From Stomorhina lunata (taxonomy: Eukaryota; Arthropoda; Insecta; Diptera; Rhiniidae), in contig OW121740.1 in NCBI GenBank assembly GCA_933228675.1, positions 7,625,942-7,689,941 of the forward strand: 64,000 nucleotides of DNA, read 5' to 3'. Below the pieces are notes generated by a model that made no database searches, was not told the origin of the DNA, and was given only the letters and a program-made list of their open reading frames with translations. Both the position numbers and the translations under genes were made by a program. How positions within the stretch are numbered: position 1 is the first letter of the stretch; each line of letters starts with the position of its first letter. This document shows positions 34,779-45,268 of this stretch, in pieces.

Positions 34779-35681
34779 CAGGGGTGTCATAGAAACCAAG
34801 TCAGTTTTTAAATTTCTCGGTTTTGAAAACCAATACCGGTTATATTTGGTGTCATAAAACCAAGTCGGTTTTGTTATTATTGGTTTTAAATCAAACAAAA
34901 TGTTCGAATCAATTTTTTTATTGTTTCATTTGAAATTTTTTTGAAACAACAAAAATCAAATAAAAATTATTAAAGAAAATTATTTGAAGAACAATTTTCA
35001 GTTTTTTGCGATGTTTGTGGTATATGAAATGACCGAATTACGGACTGGAAAAAATGTAATCTACCTACACCAAGAAACAAACCACAGCCAATCAAAGGAC
35101 AATTGTCACTTACATGCGATATTCATTAAATTGCAAACAAATATGTTGATATGCATTTGCTTCGCCAGTACCTCCACACAAAGAATATTCTAGCCTTTCA
35201 ATTTTCCTCATTTTTGATATTTTTTATGTTTGTCGATAAGGTTAATTGATTCCAAAGACACGAAGAAGTACCAAAACTTGTTTTTATCTTACTACATGAT
35301 AAAAAATGCTATGTAAACTTTTCACCCATCTCTTTTTATTTGAAAGTTAAAGCTAAAAAGTACCAAAAATATTTTTGCTCTTTTTCTCCCCTTTTTTCGA
35401 AACCACCTGTACTGTTATCTTTGTAACTGATCCAAACTCGATTTCAATTTTGGTTCTATTGTTTTTAGTTTGGGAATTATAGCGTTATTGAATTTTCCCT
35501 TTTTTATCCCAAACAAGGCCAAATTTTCAAAAATCTGTTCTTAGTGGAACTTTTTTTTGTGACACATAAAACCAATAGAAAATGTAGCTCGAACATTAAT
35601 ATTGGAATTCATGACACCAATTTAATTTTTTTGTCGTTTTCAAAACCAATACCAATGAAATTGGTTTCTATGACACCCCTG
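34779..35681. mobile_element. hAT-like element with CAGGGGTGTCATAGAAACC ends
   Basis: The terminal inverted repeats CAGGGGTGTCATAGAAACC match exactly at both ends, with weaker inverted similarity for about 100 bp inward (TTGGTTTT, GAAAACCAATACC). CAGGGGTG is a typical hAT start. The 8-bp flanks (GGAATATT and ATTACTCA) do not match, so the flank may have rearranged. Length 903 bp; no transposase frame. Confidence 0.6.
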
Positions 35682-38214
35682 ATTACTCATTGATATCGGT
35701 TTACATTTACAAAAGTTCTTTAACTTTTTCCAAATTTTTTGATTGCGAGGAAAAAACCTTTTAAATTAATTTATTGTAAAAACGTTTACATTCCATATTG
35801 CCATGTTAGTACATTGTCTAGTCGGTTTATGAAAAACCTAATTACTTTTAGATTTTTCGTCTGATTTAAAAAATTAAAACCACGTTTTTTTGGGAACTAA
35901 TTTTTTTTTTTGTTATCGATATAAACTTTTATGAGCTTTCATAAAAGAATAAACAGTAAAAAGCTACTAAAGTCAAAAAAGTTTACAAATCTTTTTTAAG
36001 ATATTCTTAACAAAAAAGACACTTATTAACACATGTATCAAAAATTGTATACAATTTTAAAGAGCAATCAGTTTTCTTTTATTTCCTGTTAAAAAAAAGT
36101 AAAATCGGATACGAACTGGCAGAGCTATGGATCGATTAGTTGACGAACCTGGTTAAAATCGGTTTTAGCACTCAATCGTTTTCCGAGTTTTTTTATAGTA
36201 TAACAGAGTGTAATCTCTAACTCCCTTCCCTGCTAAAATTTTCCATCAACAAAACACAATAAGAAAACGATCACTTAACAAAAGAGTAGAAGAAAAAGGC
36301 AGGGGGAGTAAATTTAAGAGGAAGAAATAAAAATTATATACCCGAGAAATTGAATAGAAAAACTTAACATTCAAACAAAAACTAAATAGACGTGACAGAT
36401 CAATATTGAAAACATTTGTTAATAAATTACTAAATTACTAAAATTTCAAATAATTTTTTTTACAAAAGAAATCAAATGAATAATAATAATAATTTCAAAG
36501 ATCATCATTAAATGATTTGATGATTTTGCAAAATTTTAAACGAGACAAGTCAATTATAAAAATTTGTTTATCAAAAAGAAAACAAAGGAAGATGTGGAAA
36601 AATAACATAAATTATTTGTAAAGACAGAGGAAATTTTCCTATTTTTATGGGGGAAACTCTCTGTAGAAACCGAAAAAAAAACTCTTGAATTAAGATGTTG
36701 GGTAATACTTAAAAGAGTAGAGAGAGTAACAAACAAAAGATAAAAACAGCTGATTTTCCGAGTCAAGGCACAAAACAAAGAGAGTAAAATGAAATAAAAA
36801 GAAAAAAATGGGGTTTTTTGATTAAATTCTTTTAAGAAATCAAGAATAATTTATTGAATTAATCACACAAAAGAGGAAAATAGAACAAAAAATGTTTTGA
36901 AATTGTTAGGAAAAATAAATAAATCTTGGTACAAGAAAATCTTTGAAGGGACAAGGAATGAAATGGAATGGATTTAGGGGAAAGGGAAAAGATCACAAAA
37001 TTTATGACGTTTTTGAAACAAAAATATGAAGACATTTTGGAGACAAAATTTAACAAATTCTAGTTGAATTTTAAAGCATTTGACTTAAATTTGTTGCGTT
37101 TTAATGTGGAAAAATTTATTTAGTTTAAGACTAAAGATGAGCTTAACACTTTTTCTTGTTAAAATTTCGTCATCTAAATTAACTTCGTTTTGTTTATCCA
37201 ATTTTTTTTTTGTTTAGGATTTTCTTAATTTTTTTGCCAACTCTGTTTTCTTTTAAAATTTCTCTAATTTTTTTTTTTTTTTTTTAACACTAGTTGCTTT
37301 TAATTAATTTTTTTCAATTTTTATTTTTTTATGAAATTAAAGTTAAGCTTTTACATTATATTAATTATGTATTTCAAAATTCTTTAAATTAAATTTTTCA
37401 GAAAATAATGTTTAAGGTTTTTTTGACATTTTTTCACTTTAGTTTTCTTTAGAAATTCTCGATTTTTTTATAATTCTTTAAATATAATTTGTTATACAAG
37501 TTTTTTTTTTAAATATTTTCCTTCTTAAAATCTCATTAGCACGTTTTGATCTGATAACAATCGAAAAAATTACGATTTTTTGCTCTAATCTAAAACTTTT
37601 TTATATATTTTTTTTACTTTATTACTTTGGCAAACGCAAAAAACGAAAACTTCAAAGACAATCAAACACACTTCATATAGAAGAAGAAGAAAAACTCTTT
37701 AAACTTTTTTATGTTAATTTTTTTCGATTAAACGCAAAAAAAAACAAAAACACGTACATATAGTTCAACAGTTTACGAAACACTAACTGCAATTTACCAA
37801 TTCCAAAACGTTTTCCAGTTTTTTTTGTTCAATTTTGATAAATGTATTTGTGTTGACCCAATCCCATTTCATTTCATTCCCCTTTAGTAAATAATAACTT
37901 TTGTTATTATTGTAGTATTTAAGCAAAAAAAAAAAGCACACAATTATTTTATTGTTTTTGCTTGGAATTGCTTTTGCTATTGTTGTGATAATGCGTTTGC
38001 CAGTGTTGGTGCGTGTTAACACGAGTAAAAGCAAAAGTAAAGTTGTGTAAAGAGTTGGGAGAGAAATGAGAGTAAAGCTTTTTCTTAACATCATGTTACC
38101 AGATGTGTTCATTTTGCGATAAAACGATCGTGGTAACACTGAATAAATAAGCGGCAAAAGAGAATATTATAGTACCCTTCAGTTTTGGCAGCATATGAGA
38201 TTACAATTTAAATT
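35682..38214. other. unassigned A+T-rich stretch
   Basis: No supportable gene or mobile element in 2.5 kb. The 124-codon minus-strand frame at 37783-38157 is Lys/Asn/Leu-rich without a domain. It may be intron of the spliced gene at 43.1-45.3 kb. Confidence 0.35.
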
Positions 38215-38615
38215 AAAACAAGTAAGAATGTGCTATAGTCGGTCAAGCCCGACGATACGATACCCTTCACCATTAAGGCAAAAGTGTTATTTTTCCTGTA
38301 TAAAGAAAAATATTTGCTAAATTTTGCCATCATACAAACATTTTCTCAAAACTTATATACCCAGTAAAACTTTTCATTATTAAATAATGAGTTAAACAGT
38401 TAAACTATTGAACACGAACTACTTACTCATTCGCTGTTTAAGTCATTACATTAACATGGGGATGTCATTGGAGGCAAGTACTTAACAATTGCAGAAAAGT
38501 AATGACTTGAGTAAGCAATTTGAAAGCAACAACAACAACAGCAACAACTTTTTTGTTGTTGTTTTATTAAAAACATATATTATTAAACGAAATACAAAAT
38601 TTTTTTATGATCCCA

Positions 38616-38673
38616 TGGGGGCTCGAACCCAAACGCTCCGACTGCTAGGCAGAGACTCTTCCACTGAGCTACT
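38616..38673 (-). promoter_or_regulatory. tRNA-like A and B boxes in CCCAG element (copy c)
   Basis: Minus-strand A box TAGCTCAGTGG (38661-38671) and B box GGTTCGAGCC (38620-38629) are both intact, with a TTTT stop signal about 30 nt past the B box. Confidence 0.65.
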
Positions 38674-39512
38674 TCATATGTTGAAAACTTAGCAGCTTAT
38701 AATTAATATAAACAATTTTTATTTTTAGATCCAAAATCATGTGAAAATAACTTTGTTTTTCCCGGCTTTTTTTTTTTTTTGCTTTGTTGTAATTTTTGGA
38801 AAAATATTTGTATACGATTTTTTGTAATTATTTTAAAATTTTTTTAAATTATTTCAAAACTTAAGCAATTTAAATCTTCTTTTTTGTATAAGTTGTTACA
38901 TAAGATTGACTCTTACTTACTTAAATGTTACAACCTGTTAAGGTCAAAGTCCGAGCATATTTTAGAATTCCATGGATTTCGATCTTGTGCGAATATTCTC
39001 CAATTTTATGGGCCAAGCTTTGAAAAATGTTCCTTTACTTGGTCTTTCTATCGGAGTTTCGGACATCCTCCTCTAACATTAGGAAGTGGGACATTTCAAT
39101 TCTAATTTTATCCTCTTCATTGTATTTTTTTCCAGAGAGGGTTACTAGCCCGTAATCCTAACCCATTTTTATCGATCTTATGGGACAACTCTCGGAACAT
39201 GTTAACTCACAATATTAATGGGTGTTAAACTAGCTCCCCGGGTGATACCATGAGGAGGTGTGTGTCCACAGTTGAGATGAAGGATGACCCAGATAAGTTG
39301 GGCTTACCAAGTTAAGACCAATTAGAATCGTGTTTGGTATTCAACATCCCCTACATAATCAAAATTGACTTAGGATGGTATTTTTTCATTAACGTGAGTT
39401 AGTTTTATAAATTTTTTTTACAGAAGATAATATTTAAGTTCTTAAAATTCAAAAATCATTTAGAAAGACTCTTTTAATAAAAAAAAACTAAAAACAAATG
39501 TTGCCCTTGGTG

Positions 39513-39523
39513 GGATTTGAACC
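39513..39523 (-). promoter_or_regulatory. second B box near the right end of copy c
   Basis: Minus-strand GGTTCAAATCC at the same relative place as in copies b and d. Confidence 0.45.
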
Positions 39524-40489
39524 GGGGCCATTCAGTTTAAATTACCATCTTAATTACAAATAAGAACTTCTGTAATAACTTATTATTTATTCGGATGGTA
39601 TGTTGTAGTCGTTACAAGGTAACCAGTTATCAGAGTACTTGCCATTACCAAAGTTTTGCTGGGTATTTAAGCTGTTTCCGTCATTTGGACTTATATGAGA
39701 GTTAGGGTCAAGTGTGGACCGATTATCTAGAAATTTAGCAAATTAATTACAGTTGTTTATGTATGCAAATTATGTATGCAAAAAATAAACTTAAAATTCT
39801 TATTAACTTTAGATTTACGAGCGTTGTAGTGATTTTTTCTCATTTAGTGCGTCCTTAAAAAAGAGTTTGTATGGTAGCTATGGTCAAATGTGGACCGATT
39901 TTTGGTATAGTGATTTTAGTTTACATAAGCAGTATTTGTTTAAAATTTCATGAAAAATATTGATATTTGTGGCCAATATATCAATTCCGGGAAGTTGGAC
40001 CTATGGGAAGTACCATAAATAGTAGACCGATTTTGACGAATGTCAATAGCCATGGTCCCATTATTAAGAAAATGATCTGTGCCAAATTTCATCAAATTAT
40101 CTTTAGAATTTTGACCTGTAGTTTGATTACAAGGTTTACATGGGGGTCCAACCAGTCAGCCAGCTGGACGGACGGACGGACTGACATCGCTAAATCGACT
40201 CAAAAACTGATTCTAAGCCTATTGGTGGGTCTTAGACAAATATTTCTATGCGTTACATAGATCAGCACAAACTTATAATACCCTTTCCACCTATGGCGGT
40301 GAAGGGTATAAAAAAAGAACTAAAAAAATGTAAAACTCGGTTTGAATGATCCAGAAGTGGTTTAAATTAGAAATTTGTTCCAGCCGAATCGGTAAACACT
40401 TATCAGTTAGTACTAAAATTTAACACGTTTAACGATTTTGTTATGCATTGTTTAGGTCAAACGTTAGAAACGTTCCGAAATAAGTAGAA

Positions 40490-41225
40490 TTTTCAAATAA
40501 ATGCGCCGTGCTTTTCTTTTTAGAAAAAAACTGAAATACCATGTGCTATTTGGAATAAGGATAATGTAAAAATTGGACCGGGAGTAAATTATTTGATCGT
40601 GCTTAGGCCGCTTATTAAAAAACTAGATGAAGTTTTGATCATGGTCCATAAAAACCGACATAAAAGCTATCAGGACATCGCTGATATTTTTGGCATCAAT
40701 CACTAAACTTTCAAAAAAAGGTTGCATACTCAAATATATTGGATTTTTAGGTGCCATGAACTACATAACTTTACGAAATTTTATCAAACCTATAGATTTC
40801 TGCGAAACATTAGTAAACCGAAACGAAATGGAGCCATTTTATGAAATATTTAGAACGGGCAATGAAAAATGGATACAACACAAGAAAAATAAAAACAAAC
40901 GACCGTGGTCGAACGACTTTCCGGAATGGAAATCAAATAAGGTTATGCTGTGTATATAATGGGATCGGAAGTGAATCATCTACATTCAAATTTTGGAACC
41001 AGGAAAAACGATCAATGTCAGCAACTGGCAATATAAGTCCAGGGCAATTGAAACAAATCTGTCAGTATTGGTTAATAAACAGAAAAGATATTGTCACCCA
41101 CGACGAAAACGCCACGTCATACACTCTTTTAATGACTCGGCAAAAACTGACAGATCTTTGTGAGAAGTTTTGGTGCAACCAACGTTTAGCCCGGACATTG
41201 CGTCTGACATTCGTATGTAAGGTCT
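40490..41225 (+). pseudogene. mariner transposase fossil
   Basis: In shifting frames the text gives VMVHKNRHKSYQDIADIFGI (N-terminal helix-turn-helix), then LVNRNEMEPF, GNEKWIQHKKNKNKRPWS, KVMLCI, HDENATSYTLLMTRQKLTDL. These correspond to the mariner blocks around GDEKW (first catalytic aspartate), the KRSW segment, HxDNARPH (second aspartate) and the following QKL helix. The first catalytic aspartate is Asn here (GNEKW). A stop interrupts the N-terminal part near 40704, several frameshifts follow and the C-terminal third is missing. No terminal inverted repeats found. Confidence 0.75.
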
Positions 41226-41254
41226 CTTTAAAAGCTCTTTAATGAAAAAATGTG

Positions 41255-41600
41255 AGAACGTTGACAATGTCCTTCACTTTGAGAATGACTTGCACTTTGA
41301 CTATTAACTATGACTTGCAGTTTGACAATGACTTGCAGTTTGTAATGACTTGCAGATTGATACTGACTTGCATTTTGACTATTAAATACACTTTGAGGAT
41401 TACTTGCACTTTGACTATGACTTGCAATATTCTAATGAATTTTACTTTGAGAATGACTTGAGCTTTGACTATGACTTTTGTATTAACTATTACTTGCAAT
41501 TTAACTCGCATTTTGACAATGACTCGCACTTTGACAATGACTTGCACTTTGACAATTATTTGCACTTTGAGAATGACTTTCACTTTGACTATGAATTGAT
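41255..41600 (+). repeat. 18-bp tandem repeat (TGACTTGCACTTTGACAA)
   Basis: About 19 diverged copies of TGACTTGCACTTTGACAA. Because 18 is a multiple of 3, frames are open on both strands (FDNDLH-type hexapeptides on plus, VKVQVI on minus). No start, splice or neighbour suggests translation. Confidence 0.9.
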
Positions 41601-41604
41601 GAGA

Positions 41605-42290
41605 TTCCATTCCAGTTCTAAGCTATCGCAAGGCTCAACTCTTTATATTTCTTATTTCGTAAATAAACTCTTACGTCAAACTTCCAATCCCATCATCTCT
41701 TTTGCAGATTTAAGCTTTTTTGTACTCATTGAATATACATAGATCAAGCCTTTGGGTAATAGAGGCACGAGTTAAACCGAAATATTAATCTCCGAATGGG
41801 GTCTTGAAAGTAGGATCAATTTTAATGGCCAAAAGACCCAATTGTATATTAACATAGAAACTTTCGTCTAATCATGCCGATTTATTTATACAAATGAATG
41901 ACATAAATATTAAAGAATCAGAAGATCTTGATATTCTGGACATGAGAATCAATTTTTTTTTTCCTAGTTCCATCACAATGCATATGCATATGTAGGGGTC
42001 ATCCCCTGAGTGTTGGTCCAATACAAAAAAAAAAATATTCGAATGAAAATACAAATTTTAATCTATTTTAAAGCTTCTAGACTACGTACAAGAAAGGGCT
42101 AAGGAGCTCATCGGTGACTGCATTAACTAACTGGATGACACTCTACTTTTTCTACTACATGGTCATATGTGCAAGCTTAAATACATTAGGGACCTCATTC
42201 TCGAAAACCGTATATTTTCGTGAAACAGGCATTAATCAACTGGCCATTGGATCGCACGAAGCATTAGAGCTAAAATTCGTTCTTTAGGCG
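41605..42290 (+). mobile_element. jockey-clade LINE debris, two fragments
   Basis: The first fragment retains QTSNPIISFAD (catalytic box region, last D lost), EWGLESRINFN and a DILDMR-type segment. It then jumps by deletion to the family 3' UTR (TAGGGGTCATCCCCTGAGTG near 41993). A second fragment from about 42060 encodes LLDYVQERAKELIGD and a NWPLDRTKH-type segment, and ends near 42290. Both are in the plus orientation. Confidence 0.75.
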
Positions 42291-43114
42291 ATATATTTTG
42301 AAATCATTAATTGTTTTAACATTTTTTTTTATTATCTTGTTTATAAGGGAGAAATATTAGCTTTATTTCAAACTCTTTTTAAACTCCCAAAATACTAATA
42401 ATTTCTCCAAAAAGCCTTCATCTGGCATCCCTATTGACAAGTTCACTCCTAGAAGTTTCAATTCATTGTTTATACCATTCACTAAATTCCCCATAAAAAA
42501 TAGGCGCGTGTTCTAATATCACATTGCAGCCGTAACGAAACACATTGTTTACATTTCATTCAATCCTATTGGAAAAGAAACACAATGGAATTGGCAACAA
42601 CACAAGTTCGCAAAGTTAATAAGTGCAAAAGTTTTTGTAGGTAAATGAAAATTACTCAAAACCTGTTTGCCACTTAGACAAGACAACAACAATAAAACGT
42701 ACATGTCAGAGCAACTTGAAAAACGTGATGAAAAATAAACAATTATAAACTGCCATCTCTTCGCACAAGAATAACCTAAACAAGAAATCAGCTGTTTTCT
42801 GGCAAAGAAGTAAAAAGTAATAAAAAGAAAAAATGTTTTTAATATCTGACACAAACAATATGCTGCCACGGTTGGGCAAAAGATAAATGAGTCAGACAAT
42901 GAGATAGACGGGAGGAAGTACCCACATTTGAGGCAACCACGAGAAATAAACAATAAACAAAATAAACAGCTGTGAAAAAGTAACGAGTAAAGGTTTAACC
43001 CTTAAGTTACAGCATATGATAATTTAACCCTAGAATGTTGTTAATATTCTTTCTGTGGCTTAAACAAGTCGTTCTTTTGTTTTAAGTTACTAAAGAGATT
43101 ATGTTAGAACTTAC
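42291..43114. other. probable intron of the GRFxV gene, 3' of exon 2
   Basis: No gene seen on either strand. The minus-strand 134-codon frame at 42549-42953 has no domain and no splice context joining it to the exon. The next exon of the spliced gene was not found here. Confidence 0.4.
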
Positions 43115-43266
43115 CTGTTCTATATCAAAATCCCATTCTGGTGAAGGCGAACGCTTAGACCGTCCTGCTGGAGGCGGTGTTCCTTGAGCTGGGGAGCCAT
43201 GAGGCTCCTCTGGTATGACAGCAAAACGGCCTCTTTGTAGAATGGGTGATATAGTGCCATAATTAG
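43115..43266 (-). CDS. second coding exon of a GRFxV-motif protein (partial gene)
   Basis: Minus-strand exon of 152 nt with a strong acceptor (TTCCTTTTTCAG before 43266) and a consensus donor (GAACAG then GTAAGT after 43115). Joined to the upstream exon in phase 1 it gives Ser, then NYGTISPILQ, RGRFAVIPEE, PHGSPAQGTP, PPAGRSKRSP, SPEWDFDIEQ, ending in phase 0. The exon is clearly richer in G+C than its surroundings. It holds the third GRFxV-type motif (RGRFAVIPEE), followed by a Pro/Ser/Arg-rich basic segment that looks disordered and phosphorylatable. An open frame continues upstream and downstream of the exon, but the splice signals exclude that extension. Downstream exons were not found in the window. 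Confidence 0.85.
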
Positions 43267-43329
43267 CTGAAAAAGGAAAATAATAGAAATTATTTATAAG
43301 GTAACATGAATCTCGAGTCAAACCTAAAC

Positions 43330-45065
43330 TGAATCCAAAACAAAACTAGAACTAATACTATAACTGTAACTAAAACATAACCTAGAACTGAACCTAAATA
43401 GAGAAACTAGCACTGAACTTAGAACTAAACTAGAACTAAACCTAGAACTGAACCAAGAACTGAACCAAGAACTGAACCTAGAACTGAACCTAGAACTGAA
43501 CCTAGAACTGAACCTAGAACTGAACCTAGAACTGAACCTAGAACTGAATCTAGAACTGAACCTAGAACTGAACCTAGAACTGAACCTAGAACTGAACCTA
43601 GAACTGAACCTAGAACTGAACCTAGAACTGAACCTAGAACTGAACCTAGAACTGAACCTAGAACTGAACCTAGAACTGAACCTAGAACTGAACCTAGAAC
43701 TGAACCTAGAACTGAACCTAGAACTGAACCTAGAACTGAACCTAGAACTGAACCTAGAACTGAACCTAGAACTGAACCTAGAACTGAACCTAGAACTGAA
43801 CCTAGAACTGAACCTAGAACTGAACCTAGAACTGAACCTAGAACTGAACCTAGAACTGGACCTAGAACTGAACCTAGAACTGAACCTAGAACTGAACCTA
43901 GAACTGAACCTAGAACTGAACCTAGAACTGAACCTAGAACTGAACCTAGAACTGAACCTAGAACTGAACCTAGAACTGAACCTAGAACTGGACCTAGAAC
44001 TGAACCTAGAACTGAACCTAGAACTGAACCTAGAACTGAACCTAGAACTGAACCTAGAACTGAACCTAGAACTGAACCTAGAACTGAACCTAGAACTGAA
44101 CCTAGAACTGAACCTAGAACTGAACCTAGAACTGAACCTAGAACTGAACCTAGAACTGAACCTAGAACTGAACCTAGAACTGAACCTAGAACTGAACCTA
44201 GAACTGAACCTAGAACTGAACCTAGAACTGAACCTAGAACTGAACCTAGAACTGAACCTCGAACTGAACCTCGAACTGAACCTAGAACTGAACCTAGAAC
44301 TGAACCTAGAACTGAACCTAGAACTGAACCTAGAACTGAACCTAGAACTGAACCTAGAACTGAACCTAGAACTGAACCTAGAACTGAACCTAGAACTGAA
44401 CCTAGAACTGAACCTAGAACTGAACCTAGAACTGAACCTAGAACTGAACCTAGAACTGAACCTAGAACTGAACTAGAACTGAACTAGAACTGAACTAGAA
44501 CTGAACTAGAACTGAACTAGAACTGAACTAGAACTGAACTAGAACTGAACTAGAACTGAACTAGAACTGAACTAGAACTGAACTAGAACTGAACTAGAAC
44601 TGAACTAGAACTGAACTAGAACTGAACTAGAACTGAACTAGAACTGAACTAGAACTGAACTAGAACTGAACTAGAACTGAACTAGAACTGAACTAGAACT
44701 GAACTAGAACTGAACTAGAACTGAACTAGAACTGAACTAGAACTGAACTAGAACTGAACTAGAACTGAACTAGAACTGAACTAGAACTGAACTAGAACTG
44801 AACTAGAACTGAACTAGAACTGAACTAGAACTGAACTAGAACTGAACTAGAACTGAACTAGAACTGAACTAGAACTGAACTAGAACTGAACTAGAACTGA
44901 ACTAGAACTGAACTAAACTAGAACTGAACTAGAACTGAACTAGAACTGAACCTAGAACTGAACCTAGAACTGAACCTAGAACTGAACCTAGAACTGAACC
45001 TAGAACTGAACCTAGATCTAAACCTAGAACTGAACTAGAACTGAACCTAGAACTGAGCTTGAAAT
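43330..45065 (+). repeat. intronic 12-bp/11-bp minisatellite (CCTAGAACTGAA / CTAGAACTGAA)
   Basis: About 86 nearly perfect copies of CCTAGAACTGAA (about 43440-44465) switch abruptly to about 41 copies of the 11-bp form CTAGAACTGAA (44466-44915) and return to the 12-bp form to about 45060. The left edge is diverged (43330-43440). The array fills almost all of the 1850-bp intron between the two GRFxV exons. Rare variants (CTGGAC near 43857 and 43987; CTCGAAC near 44258) mark segmental copying. Confidence 0.98.
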
Positions 45066-45116
45066 TGAATCCAAAACTATTGAAATAATTTTTCATTAAC
45101 TTTTTTCATAACTTAC

Positions 45117-45249
45117 ATGTTGGCATTAAACGAAATCTCCCCAATGTTGTTTCTGGCGGACCTTGAGGTTGAGTTGATGAGGTGACACGAAAGCGACCAC
45201 GTCTAGCGGCGGCTACTTCTTCGTAGCCTCCACCACCGGTATTCGGCAT
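45117..45249 (-). CDS. first coding exon of a GRFxV-motif protein
   Basis: The start codon at 45249 lies in an exon that begins after a TTTTTTTAG acceptor (exon start 45268). An in-frame TAA within the 19-nt leader confirms the start, and a non-coding 5' exon must lie further upstream. The 44 codons read MPNTGGGGYEEVAAARRGRF, RVTSSTQPQGPPETTLGRF, RLMPT, ending with one base of a split codon at donor CAT|GTAAGT. Two motifs are seen, RRGRFRVTS and LGRFRLMPT. With RGRFAVIPE in the next exon there are three in 95 residues. RFxV/I is the known docking motif for the conserved C-terminal domain of SPAK/OSR1 kinases (Frayed in flies) and occurs in WNK kinases, cation-chloride cotransporters and TSC22D proteins. 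Assignment to one of these families is not made. Confidence 0.85.
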
Positions 45250-45268
45250 TTTGTAAACGTTATTTTAA

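Larger units (their letters stand above)
38360..39663 (+). mobile_element. CCCAG-TIR transposon, copy c
   Basis: Starts CCCAGTAAAACTTTTCATTA and ends AAAGTTTTGCTGGG, 1304 bp, flanked by TA on each side. Comparison with the uninterrupted DINE-1-like copy at 34058 shows exactly one extra TA, so this is a clean insertion with a 2-bp duplication. It carries the A/B-box module near the left end and a second B box near the right. No protein-coding capacity seen. Confidence 0.92.
38216..40311 (+). mobile_element. DINE-1/INE-1-like element, family A, copy 2, interrupted
   Basis: Begins AAACAAGTAAGAATGTGC with hairpin GTCGGTCAAGCCCGAC and GATACCCTTCACC, and ends CCTATGGCGGTGAAGGGTATA. ATACCCTTCACC near the start is the inverse complement of GGTGAAGGGTAT at the end. 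The element is split at 38360-39663 by a CCCAG-TIR transposon. Copy 1 at 34058 supplies the unoccupied sequence (ACTTATATATTTAAGC). Confidence 0.75.

Noticed and set aside
37783..38157. 124-codon minus-strand frame with a hydrophobic run
   Set aside because: Composition follows the A+T-rich local sequence; no homology recognised and no supporting signals.
42549..42953. 134-codon minus-strand frame
   Set aside because: Cys/Phe/Leu-rich without a domain, in a probable intron, and with no splice link to the exon at 43115.
43082..43321. Whole 79-codon frame as an independent small gene
   Set aside because: The consensus acceptor and donor inside it define a 152-nt exon that joins in frame to the exon at 45117; the ends of the frame are intron.
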